A stretch of 8,921 nucleotides of DNA from Gammaproteobacteria bacterium (GTDB lineage Bacteria > Pseudomonadota > Gammaproteobacteria > Steroidobacterales > SZUA-146): assembly GCA_013002925.1 (NCBI GenBank), contig JABDLQ010000179.1, positions 1-8,921 of the forward strand. The letters are read 5' to 3'. Numbering within the stretch: position 1 is the stretch's first letter; every line of letters begins with the position of its first letter. Position numbers and translations under genes: made by a program. Of this stretch, positions 1 to 6,497 are shown piece by piece. The notes below the pieces were generated by a model, which was not told the origin of the DNA, did not search any database, and saw only the letters and a program-made list of their open reading frames with translations.

Positions 1-59
1 AAAAAGCGCAAACTGGTTTCGTCGCAACCGCCCACGGACGGGCTACTGAGGAGATGGAT

Positions 60-734
60 ATGCCGTTGAGCGACTGGCCAGCCGGCGAACGTCCCCGGGA
101 GCGCCTGTACTCCCGGGGCGCCGCCGCGCTGTCCGATACTGAGCTGCTGGCCGTTGTGTTTGGCCGCGGTATCGCCGGCAGCAATGCAGTCGAACTGGCC
201 AGGGAATGTCTGCAGGTTTTTGGCAGCCTGCGGGCCTTGCTCAACTGTGAGACCGAAACGCTGATGCAGCAGCGTGGCATGGGGCCTGCCCGTGTCGCTG
301 CCTTGCTGGCCGCTGTGGAGATTGTGCGCCGCAGCCTGTCACAAAAAATCGACCGCGGCGACCCGATGCTAAAACCCCAGGACACCCAGGACTTTTTGCA
401 AGCGCAACTGCGTGATCGACCCCACGAAGTATTTTGCTGCCTCTTGCTGGATAACCGCCATCGCATCATCTGCTTTCAAGAGTTGTTTCGCGGCACGATA
501 GACGGCGCATCGGTGCATTCTCGTGAGGTCGTGAAACTGGCCCTGTCGACAAATGCAGCCGCCGTGATTTTCGCCCACAATCATCCCTCCGGTGTGGCCG
601 AACCAAGCCAGGCCGACGAGCGCATCACCAGGAAACTGCAAAAAGCCCTGGCGTTGGTGGATATACGCGTTCTGGACCATTTTGTGGTCGGGGATGGCAA
701 AACCGTGTCGTTTGCTGAACGCGGTCTTCTCTGA
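60..734 (+). CDS. radC: RadC-family JAB/MPN-domain protein
   Basis: 224-residue RadC (UPF0758) protein. Residues about 1-90 form the usual N-terminal helix-hairpin-helix-like region, starting MPLSDWPAGERPRERL, with LSDTELLAVVFGRG near 24-37. Residues about 105-224 form the JAB/MPN metal-binding domain, with HNHPSG at 173-178 followed by PSQAD at 182-186, which gives the HxHPSG...D zinc ligand set. Length is normal for the family. The start at 60 is preferred over the in-frame ATG at 54: GAGGAG at 48-53 abuts the first ATG but sits 6 bases from the second, and family members begin with MP. The historic link to DNA repair is doubtful; the biochemical role of chromosomal RadC remains unsettled. 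It lies upstream of rpmB in the order conserved in gammaproteobacteria, but 756 bp of repeat-rich DNA and a separate promoter stand between them. Confidence 0.95.
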   Translation: MPLSDWPAGERPRERLYSRGAAALSDTELLAVVFGRGIAGSNAVELARECLQVFGSLRALLNCETETLMQQRGMGPARVAALLAAVEIVRRSLSQKIDRGDPMLKPQDTQDFLQAQLRDRPHEVFCCLLLDNRHRIICFQELFRGTIDGASVHSREVVKLALSTNAAAVIFAHNHPSGVAEPSQADERITRKLQKALALVDIRVLDHFVVGDGKTVSFAERGLL

Positions 735-838
735 GAGTTGCGCATGACCGTCATCGGACCTGCCTGATGATCATTGGGTTTGTGCACAAGCACCTTTGGA
801 AAAATGCTGGCCCATATTCACCGCTCCCACAATGGCAT

Positions 839-976
839 GCCGTCTTACATCTTCGCAGCTGTATCGTCTACCGGCCTCTCAACCTCGCACCTGTATTGTT
901 TTCCGGCCTGTCAACCTCGCACCCTTATTATCTCCCCGCCTCTCCACCAAGCGGTTCTATATCTGACCGGCTTTTC
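839..976. repeat. Degenerate 32-bp tandem repeat, about four copies
   Basis: Copies start at 839, 871, 903 and 935, with a partial copy at 967, all with an exact 32-bp period. The best conserved core is CCGGCCTCTCAACCTCGCAC. By hand alignment, copy 871 matches copy 903 at 26 of 32 positions, copy 839 at 21 and copy 935 at 19; the copy at 967 keeps only its first ten bases (8 of 10). A further very weak copy may start at 807 (16 of 32). The period is not a multiple of three and the copies are contiguous, so this is neither a coding repeat nor a CRISPR array. Function unknown. Confidence 0.75.
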
Positions 977-1049
977 TTATTGATCGTCAGGAACGGCGCC
1001 GGATTAGTCTTGCGGATCAGCCGGCCGAGAGTGTTTGAACACATCGGAT

Positions 1050-1157
1050 CGTCATTGCAAAGCGGGTGCGGCAATCCCCGTCCGGCTTCTGTGGCATCAA
1101 CAAGTTAGGGCAGCACAACGTTGGGAGATTGCCGCGCGCTTCGCGCTCGCAAAGACG
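1050..1157. repeat. MITE/REP-like element with inverted arms
   Basis: The left arm (1050-1080) reads CGTCATTGCAAAGCG, then GTGCGGCAATCCCC. The right arm (1123-1157), read on the - strand, has CGTCTTTGCGAGCGCG followed by GCGGCAATCTCCC. The arms are therefore imperfect inverted copies of a CGTCATTGCGAGCG...GCGGCAATC repeat, a palindrome type I know as widespread in bacterial genomes. About 42 bp separates the arms. The right arm also has an internal hairpin around GCGCGCTTCGCGC. No coding capacity; probably a non-autonomous element or a bacterial interspersed repeat. Confidence 0.7.
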
Positions 1158-1224
1158 AAGTGATAGTTTTCACACACCCTGGGCCGATACCAGACACACC
1201 GAGCGCGCAGGTCAAACACTCAAG

Positions 1225-1244
1225 GCTCCCGGAAAGCCGGGTGC
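1225..1244. other. GC-rich hairpin
   Basis: Stem CCCGG/CCGGG with an AAAG loop, extended outward by GC/GC pairs across a T-T mismatch. No T-run follows, so it does not look like an intrinsic terminator. A second, weaker CCGG-based hairpin follows near 1277-1290. Confidence 0.45.
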
Positions 1245-1330
1245 GAGCAATGGCCAGCAGACTGCGGCCCCTGACCGGGCTTTGCCGGTGCTTTGATGGT
1301 GCAATTTTGGAGTGCATTTGAGCCAATCTC

Positions 1331-1370
1331 CTGATTTACCGGGATTTCGGCTGATTTGTGGGGGTTTCCG
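1331..1370. repeat. 20-bp direct repeat just upstream of the rpmB promoter
   Basis: Two adjacent 20-bp units begin with CTGATTT at 1331 and 1351 and agree at about 15 of 20 positions. They end 2 bp before the -35 hexamer, where an activator site or UP-like element would lie. This could be regulatory or simply a local duplication. Confidence 0.4.
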
Positions 1371-1372
1371 GG

Positions 1373-1401
1373 TTGAACTTGGGGCCTGTGGCTGGTATAA
1401 A
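1373..1401 (+). promoter_or_regulatory. Sigma70-type promoter of rpmB-rpmG
   Basis: The -35 hexamer TTGAAC (1373-1378) and the -10 hexamer TATAAA (1396-1401) are separated by exactly 17 bp. Transcription should start near 1408, giving a leader of about 80 nt before rpmB. This is the best promoter match in the window and suggests the ribosomal protein genes are transcribed independently of radC. Confidence 0.75.
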
Positions 1402-1405
1402 TTGC

Positions 1406-1466
1406 GGCCCTTCGACGAAGGGCCCGGCAGGGTCGCGTACCACTGTCACACGCGCGGCCACAGTGG
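1406..1466 (+). promoter_or_regulatory. rpmB leader with two stable hairpins
   Basis: Hairpin 1 (1406-1424) is a perfect 8-bp stem GGCCCTTC/GAAGGGCC with a GAC loop, lying almost exactly at the predicted transcription start. Hairpin 2 has a 7-bp stem CCACTGT/ACAGTGG (1440-1446 with 1460-1466) and a 13-nt loop. Together they fill most of the leader between the promoter and the GAGG ribosome binding site at 1477-1480. Possible roles are mRNA stabilisation at the 5' end or autoregulation by a ribosomal protein; the sequence alone does not choose. Confidence 0.5.
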
Positions 1467-1489
1467 CCAGGTTATTGAGGAATAAAGAA

Positions 1490-1726
1490 ATGTCCAGAAT
1501 ATGTCAGGTGACGGGCAAAGGTCCGACCACCGGGAACAATGTCTCCCACGCTAACAACAGAACGCGCAGACGCTTTCTGCCAAACCTGCACTCCCACCGC
1601 ATTTGGGTTGAGAGTGAAAATCGTTACGTGAAGCTGCGTTTGTCACAAAAGGGCTTGCGCATTATCGATCGCGACGGTATCGATGCAGTGTTAAAGAAAC
1701 TACGCAGCAAAGGCGTCAAGATTTAA
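1490..1726 (+). CDS. rpmB: 50S ribosomal protein L28
   Basis: 78-residue L28 of the large ribosomal subunit, starting MSRICQVTGKGP and containing GNNVSHANNRTRRRF and NLHSHRIWVESENRYVKLRL, the conserved L28 core. The length equals that of typical gammaproteobacterial L28. The ATG at 1490 is chosen because it gives this family N-terminus and is preceded by GAGG at 1477-1480; the longer in-frame reading from 1358 lies upstream of the promoter. It is followed by rpmG after only 13 bp, so the two are co-transcribed, as in E. coli. Of the two Cys/His types of L28, this is the form without a CxxC zinc ribbon. Confidence 0.97.
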   Translation: MSRICQVTGKGPTTGNNVSHANNRTRRRFLPNLHSHRIWVESENRYVKLRLSQKGLRIIDRDGIDAVLKKLRSKGVKI

Positions 1727-1739
1727 AGGAGCTATTGTC

Positions 1740-1895
1740 ATGCGAGATAAAATTCGACTGGTATCGTCCGCGGGCACGGGACATTTTTACACGACCACCA
1801 AGAACAAGCGGCTGCACCCCGAGAAAATGGTGGTGAAGAAGTACGACCCACGCGTGCGCAAGCATGTGGATTACAAAGAAGCCAAAATCAAATAG
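1740..1895 (+). CDS. rpmG: 50S ribosomal protein L33, zinc-free form
   Basis: 51-residue L33, starting MRDKIRLVSSAGTGHFYTTT and ending KHVDYKEAKIK. This matches the full length of E. coli-type L33. The protein has no cysteine, so it is the C- (zinc-independent) paralogue type. The start has a strong AAGGAG ribosome binding site, with AAAGGAG ending about 9 bases upstream. It is the second gene of the rpmB-rpmG pair. In E. coli mutM would follow; here about 4.6 kb of other genes intervene. Confidence 0.97.
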   Translation: MRDKIRLVSSAGTGHFYTTTKNKRLHPEKMVVKKYDPRVRKHVDYKEAKIK

Positions 1896-1912
1896 ACGCG
1901 TTGTAAGCATCA

Positions 1913-1926
1913 CGCCAGGTCTGGCG
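1913..1926 (+). terminator. Possible 3' hairpin after rpmG
   Basis: CGCCA/TGGCG stem with a GGTC loop, 17 bp after the rpmG stop. The following bases (CACAAGACC) contain no T-run, so an intrinsic terminator is uncertain; it may only protect the mRNA 3' end. Confidence 0.35.
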
Positions 1927-1958
1927 CACAAGACCGCCTGAATTCCCAACGGCCGACG

Positions 1959-1985
1959 TTGGAGCGGCATCCGGCCGCGATTGGG
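1959..1985 (+). repeat. REP palindrome copy near rpmG
   Basis: TTGGAGCGGCATCCGGCCGC followed by GATTGGG. The stem is GCGGC/GCCGC (1964-1968 with 1974-1978). Head, stem and GATTG tail match the REP copies at 7322-7406 and 8636-8653, so this is a further dispersed member of the same family. It is a potential IS110 target, although the GGAG head lacks the preceding GTA. Confidence 0.6.
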
Positions 1986-2136
1986 CACTATCAAACCCGC
2001 ACATTTTTCACAGCCGCAAGCGGTGTCGCCTGCGCCAGCAACGCGCGGGCGTGCACATCCCGTTACGGTGATCCATTAAATTACTCACGATGTTCCTGCT
2101 GTTTGAACACGCACGCATGCACGGGCTTGCTCGCAA

Positions 2137-2799
2137 TCAGGGAATTTCACGGGCGGTCGTGTCCAGCGCCCAATCGCACATTGGCCAGGTCAGGTTGAAA
2201 TTACAGTCACCCATATGGGCTGGGTCATGGTGCACTGTATGCCGAAGACGCATGAATGCGACACCCGGCAGCGTAGTCAGGCGATTGTCGGCTGGCAGAT
2301 GAAAGCACAGATGCATGAATTCATACAAAAGATAAGAGGCCAGTGCCGTTATCGCAAACAGCGCAGCCGCATTGGTGCTCCATAACCACGCCAGCAGCGC
2401 GGACAGTGGCGCAATGACTCCCAGTGACATTGCAAAAATCAGCCAGATGGGAAACAGCACCAGGCGCAGATCACGCCCCTGCTCAATGGCCATTGATTTA
2501 TGCGAATAAAAACCGTGGTGCTCAACAAAATGACGCGTGTAAAACATTGAGCCGCGCCGCCTGTGGTCATGACCGAGCCAGCGATGCGTCGCGTATTCAC
2601 CGAAGTTTGTGACGATGAGTGTAAGCGGCACCACCAGCAATTCGAGCAGACGCACCGACTCAAGCGTGGCACTGATAAAACCCATCAGCAAGAGCCCGGT
2701 GCCAAATACCCAAAGCAAATGTCGAAACGGATTATAGCGCGGACTGATTTGTGCGCGGTAACGCTCTCTGAAACGGGATTGTGCGGGTGTCAGTGCCAT
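2137..2799 (-). CDS. Sterol desaturase / fatty acid hydroxylase-like membrane protein
   Basis: 220-residue membrane protein with the histidine clusters of the fatty acid hydroxylase superfamily of di-iron oxygenases: THRWLGH at 71-77, RHFVEHH at 89-95, HLCFH at 163-167 and RHTVHH at 186-191. Hydrophobic segments at about 29-45, 51-66, 112-137 and 141-160 fit an integral membrane enzyme with its di-iron site on the cytoplasmic side. The family hydroxylates or desaturates lipids; the substrate here cannot be inferred. The start is set at the ATG at 2799 (TGGAT about 8 bases upstream) rather than the in-frame GTG at 2811, which lacks a binding site. It is transcribed divergently from the MAPEG gene across 150 bp. 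Confidence 0.8.
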   Translation of the reverse strand: MALTPAQSRFRERYRAQISPRYNPFRHLLWVFGTGLLLMGFISATLESVRLLELLVVPLTLIVTNFGEYATHRWLGHDHRRRGSMFYTRHFVEHHGFYSHKSMAIEQGRDLRLVLFPIWLIFAMSLGVIAPLSALLAWLWSTNAAALFAITALASYLLYEFMHLCFHLPADNRLTTLPGVAFMRLRHTVHHDPAHMGDCNFNLTWPMCDWALDTTAREIP

Positions 2800-2949
2800 T
2801 GCAATATCCACGGCATAAGCAGTGCTTCAGTTTACAGGAATCCGTGCGCCGAAGCGCCAGCATTTGCTCACCCACAATTAATCCGGGTCAAATCGTGTTT
2901 TCCGGTAGTATGGGTGAGATTGAACCGGGACTAATTGGGGGTCTGTACC

Positions 2950-3333
2950 ATGGAATATTCGGCAATCATTACATCGCTCGCGCTGTTTCAACTGGTTTTC
3001 TTTGCGATCAATACCGGGCGTGCACGGGGCAAGGCAAACATCAAGGCGCCAGCGATGACAGGTGACCCGATATACGAACGGACCGTTCGCGTGCATATGA
3101 ATTCGTTAGAAAATGCGGTGGTGTTTATTCCGGCCCTGTGGATGTTTAATCATTATTGGGACCCACGCGTTGGTGCTGCCGTCGGCCTGATTTATATCGC
3201 CGGCCGCTTTGTGTATATGCGCAGCTACATCGCCGATCCGGCATCCCGTGGTCCAGGTTTTGGCATCAGCTTTAGCAGTGAAGTGTTCCTGCTCGCTGGT
3301 GCACTGATCGGTGCCGTGATGACGATTATCTGA
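2950..3333 (+). CDS. MAPEG-family membrane protein
   Basis: 127-residue protein with four predicted membrane helices at about 5-21, 54-68, 73-90 and 107-126. The segment ERTVRVHMNSLENAVVFIPA (43-62) is the typical MAPEG motif after helix 1 (R, N, E-N followed by hydrophobics and P). MAPEG proteins include microsomal glutathione transferases and relatives acting on lipid-like substrates; the bacterial members are mostly uncharacterised, so no specific reaction is claimed. The ATG at 2950 is used; an in-frame TTG at 2935 lies within the GGGGG stretch that serves as the binding site. It is the only + strand gene in the inserted block and converges with the permease gene. Confidence 0.82.
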   Translation: MEYSAIITSLALFQLVFFAINTGRARGKANIKAPAMTGDPIYERTVRVHMNSLENAVVFIPALWMFNHYWDPRVGAAVGLIYIAGRFVYMRSYIADPASRGPGFGISFSSEVFLLAGALIGAVMTII

Positions 3334-3379
3334 ATAATGTGCCTGGGCGCGGCTGCGGTGCCGTAATTATCGCTATCTG

Positions 3380-3424
3380 ACCGTCGTGACTCTACCGGCC
3401 AACAACTAGCTGAGGCGACGGTAG
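3380..3424. terminator. Competing hairpins between convergent genes
   Basis: Two mutually exclusive stems lie in the 102-bp gap between the MAPEG and permease stop codons: ACCGTCG/CGACGGT (3380-3386 with 3416-3422) and CTACCG/CGGTAG (3392-3397 with 3419-3424). They share their right-hand bases. No T-run is present. The position suggests a bidirectional transcription end, but this is not proven. Confidence 0.35.
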
Positions 3425-3435
3425 TGCCCGATGGT

Positions 3436-4191
3436 CTAGCCCAGCAGTAGTTTGATAATGAACACGATCAGCACGGTGTTCAATACCCATCGGATAAGCT
3501 GTTCGCCGTGGCTGACCGAAGTATGAGCGCCCAGCCAGCCGCCCGCGGCGTTGCCCAACGCCAGTGCCAACCCGAGCGTCCACACCACCGGCACGCTGCT
3601 GGCATACACTACCAGCGCAGCAATGTTGAACACCCCGACGATGAATACCTTGTGCATGTTCACGCGCACCAGATCAAGCCGCAGCACGTGCATCATCACC
3701 GCCATAAACAAAAAGCCTACGCCAATCTGAATGAACCCGCCGTAGAAACCCACCAGCACCATCAGCAGATGTGCGGCAATCATTCGCCGGGGTGACGGGG
3801 GTGCAGGCGGCGTGCCTGCATCGGGCACTGCGGGAGATTTGCGCCAGGACAAAATCATCACGCCGACCATCACGATTGCCAGTACGCGGTTAAACCAGAC
3901 ACCGCGCAGCTGCACACCGACCAGTGCCCCGGCCACCGCACCCGGAATGGCCGCGAGCGCCAGCGTCAGGCTCAGACGAAAATCGGCAAAGCCTTTGCGA
4001 AAGAAGGTAACCACCGCGACCAGGCTCTGCGCAACGATGGCGATACGGTTGGTGCCATTGGCGACCGGGCCCGGCAGCCCTATGAATACCATCACCGGCA
4101 GGGTCAACATCGACCCGCCACCGGCCATTACGTTCATGAATCCGGCCACAATGCCGGTCGCCATTAACAGTAGTGGTTGCCAGTATTCCAT
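3436..4191 (-). CDS. TauE/SafE (TSUP) family permease
   Basis: 251-residue integral membrane protein of the TSUP family (sulfite/organosulfonate exporters and relatives). Family marks are the N-terminal GFMNVMAGGGSMLTLP (17-32) and GLPGPVANGTNR (38-49), the second-half repeat GFYGGFIQIGVGF (148-160), and NAAGGWLGA (214-222). About eight hydrophobic segments are visible, with a short proline-rich loop near 119-135 between the two halves. Members carry sulfur-containing or other small anions across the inner membrane; the substrate here is unknown, and no sulfur genes lie nearby to help. The start at 4191 gives a normal N-terminus but has only a weak ribosome binding site. It lies 107 bp downstream of the rhomboid gene on the same strand. 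Confidence 0.88.
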   Translation of the reverse strand: MEYWQPLLLMATGIVAGFMNVMAGGGSMLTLPVMVFIGLPGPVANGTNRIAIVAQSLVAVVTFFRKGFADFRLSLTLALAAIPGAVAGALVGVQLRGVWFNRVLAIVMVGVMILSWRKSPAVPDAGTPPAPPSPRRMIAAHLLMVLVGFYGGFIQIGVGFLFMAVMMHVLRLDLVRVNMHKVFIVGVFNIAALVVYASSVPVVWTLGLALALGNAAGGWLGAHTSVSHGEQLIRWVLNTVLIVFIIKLLLG

Positions 4192-4298
4192 CTAAAGTTG
4201 CACGGTGTCAGCCAATGTTATTGCTCCGCTGCCCGCGCTGCCTGTTAACGCGTGGTCGCACACGGGTGTCAACCCTTGTGACCGATCACACCCCATTG

Positions 4299-4910
4299 TC
4301 AGCGATTTAATCGCCGGTAGGGTTTCCACGGCAGGCGTCCCCGCCAGTACTGGATTAACACATAACCAAACGCCATGCCGCCCAGATGGGCAAAATGGGC
4401 GACTGTCGAACGGGTGGCGGTTACCCCGAGCCAGAGCTCCAGCAAGCCATACAGCACGACAAAGTATTTCGCTTTGATAGGGATCGGCAGGAAAATCATG
4501 ATGATCGGGCGGTTGGGATACATCAGGCCAAAGCCCAGAAGCAGTCCAAACACCCCACCGGAAGCACCGACCGTAGGATAGCCGGAAGTCTCGACGACAA
4601 TCTGGATAAGTCCTGCACCGATCAGGCACACGAAATAATACAGTGCAAATGGCTTTGAGCCCCACAGGGCCTCCAGCTGCATGCCGAACATCCATAGCGC
4701 GAACATGTTGAAAAACAGGTGCGACATATTGGCGTGCAGGAAGCCATACGTGACAAGCTGCCAGACCTGAAAAGACACCGGGCTGTTGACCGGCATGCTC
4801 AGTGGCCACAAGGCAAAGCTGGTCGCCAGACCAGGTGCGACCGCACTTAGAAAAAACAGGCTAATGTTGGAGATCAGCAGGCCGAGAACGACCGGGGTAA
4901 ATTGGTTCAT
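4299..4910 (-). CDS. Rhomboid-family intramembrane serine protease
   Basis: 203-residue six-helix rhomboid protease that cleaves membrane proteins within or near their transmembrane segments in the inner membrane. Visible marks: HANMSHLFFNMFALWMFG (59-76), with the HxxxxHxxxN oxyanion/structural residues H59, H64 and N68; GASGGVFG (115-122), with nucleophile S117; and HFAHLGG (172-178), with catalytic H175. The catalytic dyad is intact, so the enzyme should be active. There is no N-terminal cytoplasmic domain as in GlpG; it resembles the compact stand-alone type. The ATG at 4910 is chosen because the protein starts directly with helix 1. The in-frame GTG at 5027 would add 39 non-family residues, though the binding site at 4910 is weak. 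Its substrate is unknown. Confidence 0.92.
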   Translation of the reverse strand: MNQFTPVVLGLLISNISLFFLSAVAPGLATSFALWPLSMPVNSPVSFQVWQLVTYGFLHANMSHLFFNMFALWMFGMQLEALWGSKPFALYYFVCLIGAGLIQIVVETSGYPTVGASGGVFGLLLGFGLMYPNRPIIMIFLPIPIKAKYFVVLYGLLELWLGVTATRSTVAHFAHLGGMAFGYVLIQYWRGRLPWKPYRRLNR

Positions 4911-5110
4911 GGCAAAATTGTGGCAGATTGAGTGGGCGACTGCCAGCCGCGCAGCGCAAGATGCTGACAGACAAGGTTCACGGACCGAAGACCACACAAA
5001 GGGGGCAAACCTGTCACCTTCATTCACCTTCCCCCAGCCGCATACTGCTCACAGGCTCACCGCCTTTGGTGCTCTGTGTCATGTGCCGTGCTTTCCGGGA
5101 GTTGTGCGCC

Positions 5111-5137
5111 AGCGGGGGCGAGCCCCGCTCCCGAATC
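5111..5137 (-). repeat. Divergent REP-like palindrome after the desaturase gene
   Basis: A 7-bp stem AGCGGGG/CCCCGCT (5111-5117 with 5123-5129) with a GCGAG loop lies 12 bp after the desaturase stop codon. Read on the - strand it begins GATTCGGGAGCGGGGCTCG, which shares the GGGAGCGG head with the other REP copies but has a different stem. No T-run follows, so it is either a REP variant or a 3'-end stabilising hairpin. Confidence 0.45.
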
Positions 5138-5140
5138 CTG

Positions 5141-6334
5141 CTAATGCGCTGCCGGCTGTGGTTGCAATGTGTAGGTTTTCAGATGTTGCGAGAATTCCTG
5201 CAGTGCCCGGATGCCAGTTGCTTCTGCTTCCTTGCACCAGTCCTTGAGTTGCTGAATCAGCTTGTCATTACTAACCGTAGCACCGGTCCACAGCCCGCGC
5301 AGCTTTTCGCGTAACTCGTGAACGGTTTTCAGTTTTTCATTGTTGGCAAGCAACTGCTCGAGGCGCTCCCGGTGACGGCGGCTCAGCAACTCCGGTCGTC
5401 GCACCAGGATCCGCTTGGCACGGCGCCACATGTCACCCGCATTGGCCGCCGATTGCCGGGCTTTCTCAGCTTGCAGCACCGGCAGCGTGACCGCCCGGGC
5501 ATAGGTCCGCAGCACATGCATGCGATTGAGCACAATGGCTGAAACGGTCTCGACATCCACTTTCGGCTTGTCCTCAAATGCGGGTGTCGGTGCAACCCGG
5601 CGAATTTTGGCAAGACCCAGTGTTTTGAAAATGGTCAGGTACATCCAGCCAATGTCAAACTCCCAGCTGCGCACAGAAAATTTTGCTGAACTGGGGAACG
5701 CATGATGATTATTGTGCAGTTCCTCACCACCAAGCACCACGCCCCACGGCACGATGTTGGTAGCAGCATCATCACACTCAAAATTACGATAACCCGAATG
5801 ATGGCCGAGACCATTGATGACACCGGCGGCAAACAGTGGCATCGACATCATCTGAAATGCCCAGATCGTGATACCGACGACCCCAAACAAGAGTACGTCG
5901 ATGGCGAACATGGCCACCAGACCGCCATAGGGAAATTTGAGATACAGGTTCTTTTCCAGCCAGTCGTCGGGCGTGCCGCGACCGTACTGCTTCAGAGTCT
6001 CCGGATTTTTGGTTTCGACCTGATAAAGCTCCGCACCTTCGAGCAATACTTTGCGCAAGCCTTTGCACCGCGGGCTGTGAGGGTCTTCATCCGTCTCGCA
6101 CTTGGCGTGATGCTTGCGGTGTACCGCGACCCATTCTTTGGTCAACATGCCCGATGTCATCCACACCCACAGACGACAAAAATGACGTATTGCCGGGTGC
6201 AGGTCGACGCTGCGGTGCGCCTGATCGCGATGCAGATATAGCGTAACTGAGATTACGGTGAGCTGAAAAAACACCAACGCAACGACAAAATACACCCAGA
6301 TCGACGGGCGAAAAAATCCAAATAAAAAATCCAT
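5141..6334 (-). CDS. Acyl-CoA desaturase, DesB-like delta-9 type
   Basis: 397-residue membrane di-iron fatty acid desaturase that introduces a double bond, probably at delta-9, into saturated acyl chains. The conserved histidine boxes are HRDQAH (35-40), HRKHH (72-76) and HNNHH (207-211), with the additional NGLGHH at 174-179. Membrane segments lie at about 12-32, 50-62, 138-158 and 160-176. Length and the C-terminal extension resemble Pseudomonas DesB (about 394 residues). Residues about 265-397 form a charged, helical, probably cytoplasmic tail after the catalytic core. The ATG at 6334 is preceded by CAGGAAA. The gene is divergent from mutM across 163 bp. I do not see a convincing DesT/FabR-type palindrome upstream, and no desT-like regulator or reductase partner gene is in the window. 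Confidence 0.92.
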   Translation of the reverse strand: MDFLFGFFRPSIWVYFVVALVFFQLTVISVTLYLHRDQAHRSVDLHPAIRHFCRLWVWMTSGMLTKEWVAVHRKHHAKCETDEDPHSPRCKGLRKVLLEGAELYQVETKNPETLKQYGRGTPDDWLEKNLYLKFPYGGLVAMFAIDVLLFGVVGITIWAFQMMSMPLFAAGVINGLGHHSGYRNFECDDAATNIVPWGVVLGGEELHNNHHAFPSSAKFSVRSWEFDIGWMYLTIFKTLGLAKIRRVAPTPAFEDKPKVDVETVSAIVLNRMHVLRTYARAVTLPVLQAEKARQSAANAGDMWRRAKRILVRRPELLSRRHRERLEQLLANNEKLKTVHELREKLRGLWTGATVSNDKLIQQLKDWCKEAEATGIRALQEFSQHLKTYTLQPQPAAH

Positions 6335-6497
6335 TCACACTTTCCTGAAGCAACGGCTAAAAGGCAGGCAACTATAGTAGAATACGGTTGCAGACGCTAA
6401 TGATTGGACCGTGTCTACGCAGCCTGGTTTCAATAGACTTACAGCTTATCGGCACGCATCGTTTCTGCATCTCGATTTCGTCACAAAATACCCTGAT

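Larger units (their letters stand above)
735..1372. other. Gene-free repeat-rich intergenic region between radC and the rpmB promoter
   Basis: No reading frame here has a convincing start, ribosome binding site or recognisable protein. The region holds a degenerate 32-bp tandem repeat (839-976), an inverted-pair MITE-like element (1050-1157), a GC-rich hairpin (1225-1244) and a 20-bp direct repeat (1331-1370). A perfect 10-bp palindrome TTGTGCACAA lies at 780-789. I see no clear intrinsic terminator directly after radC. Confidence 0.7.

Noticed and set aside
839..976. CRISPR array
   Set aside because: The repeats are contiguous with no spacers, they are degenerate, and no cas gene is present.
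767..1108. 113-codon open frame in the radC-rpmB gap
   Set aside because: It runs through the 32-bp tandem repeat, whose period is not a multiple of three, and enters the MITE-like element. No ribosome binding site and no recognisable motif.
4192..4809. 205-codon frame on the - strand
   Set aside because: It overlaps the rhomboid gene in another frame; the rhomboid frame has the intact GASGG and AHLGG motifs, so this one is a shadow.
4911..5027. N-terminal extension of the rhomboid protein from the GTG at 5027
   Set aside because: The added 39 residues look like translated non-coding DNA, and the first membrane helix begins right after the ATG at 4910.
5111..5137. Intrinsic terminator of the desaturase gene
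   Set aside because: A strong hairpin, but no T-run follows on the - strand; a REP-like repeat is the better description.
6411..6497. N-terminal extension of MutM from the GTG at 6411
   Set aside because: Fpg needs proline as its N-terminal catalytic residue after Met removal, so translation must begin at 6498.
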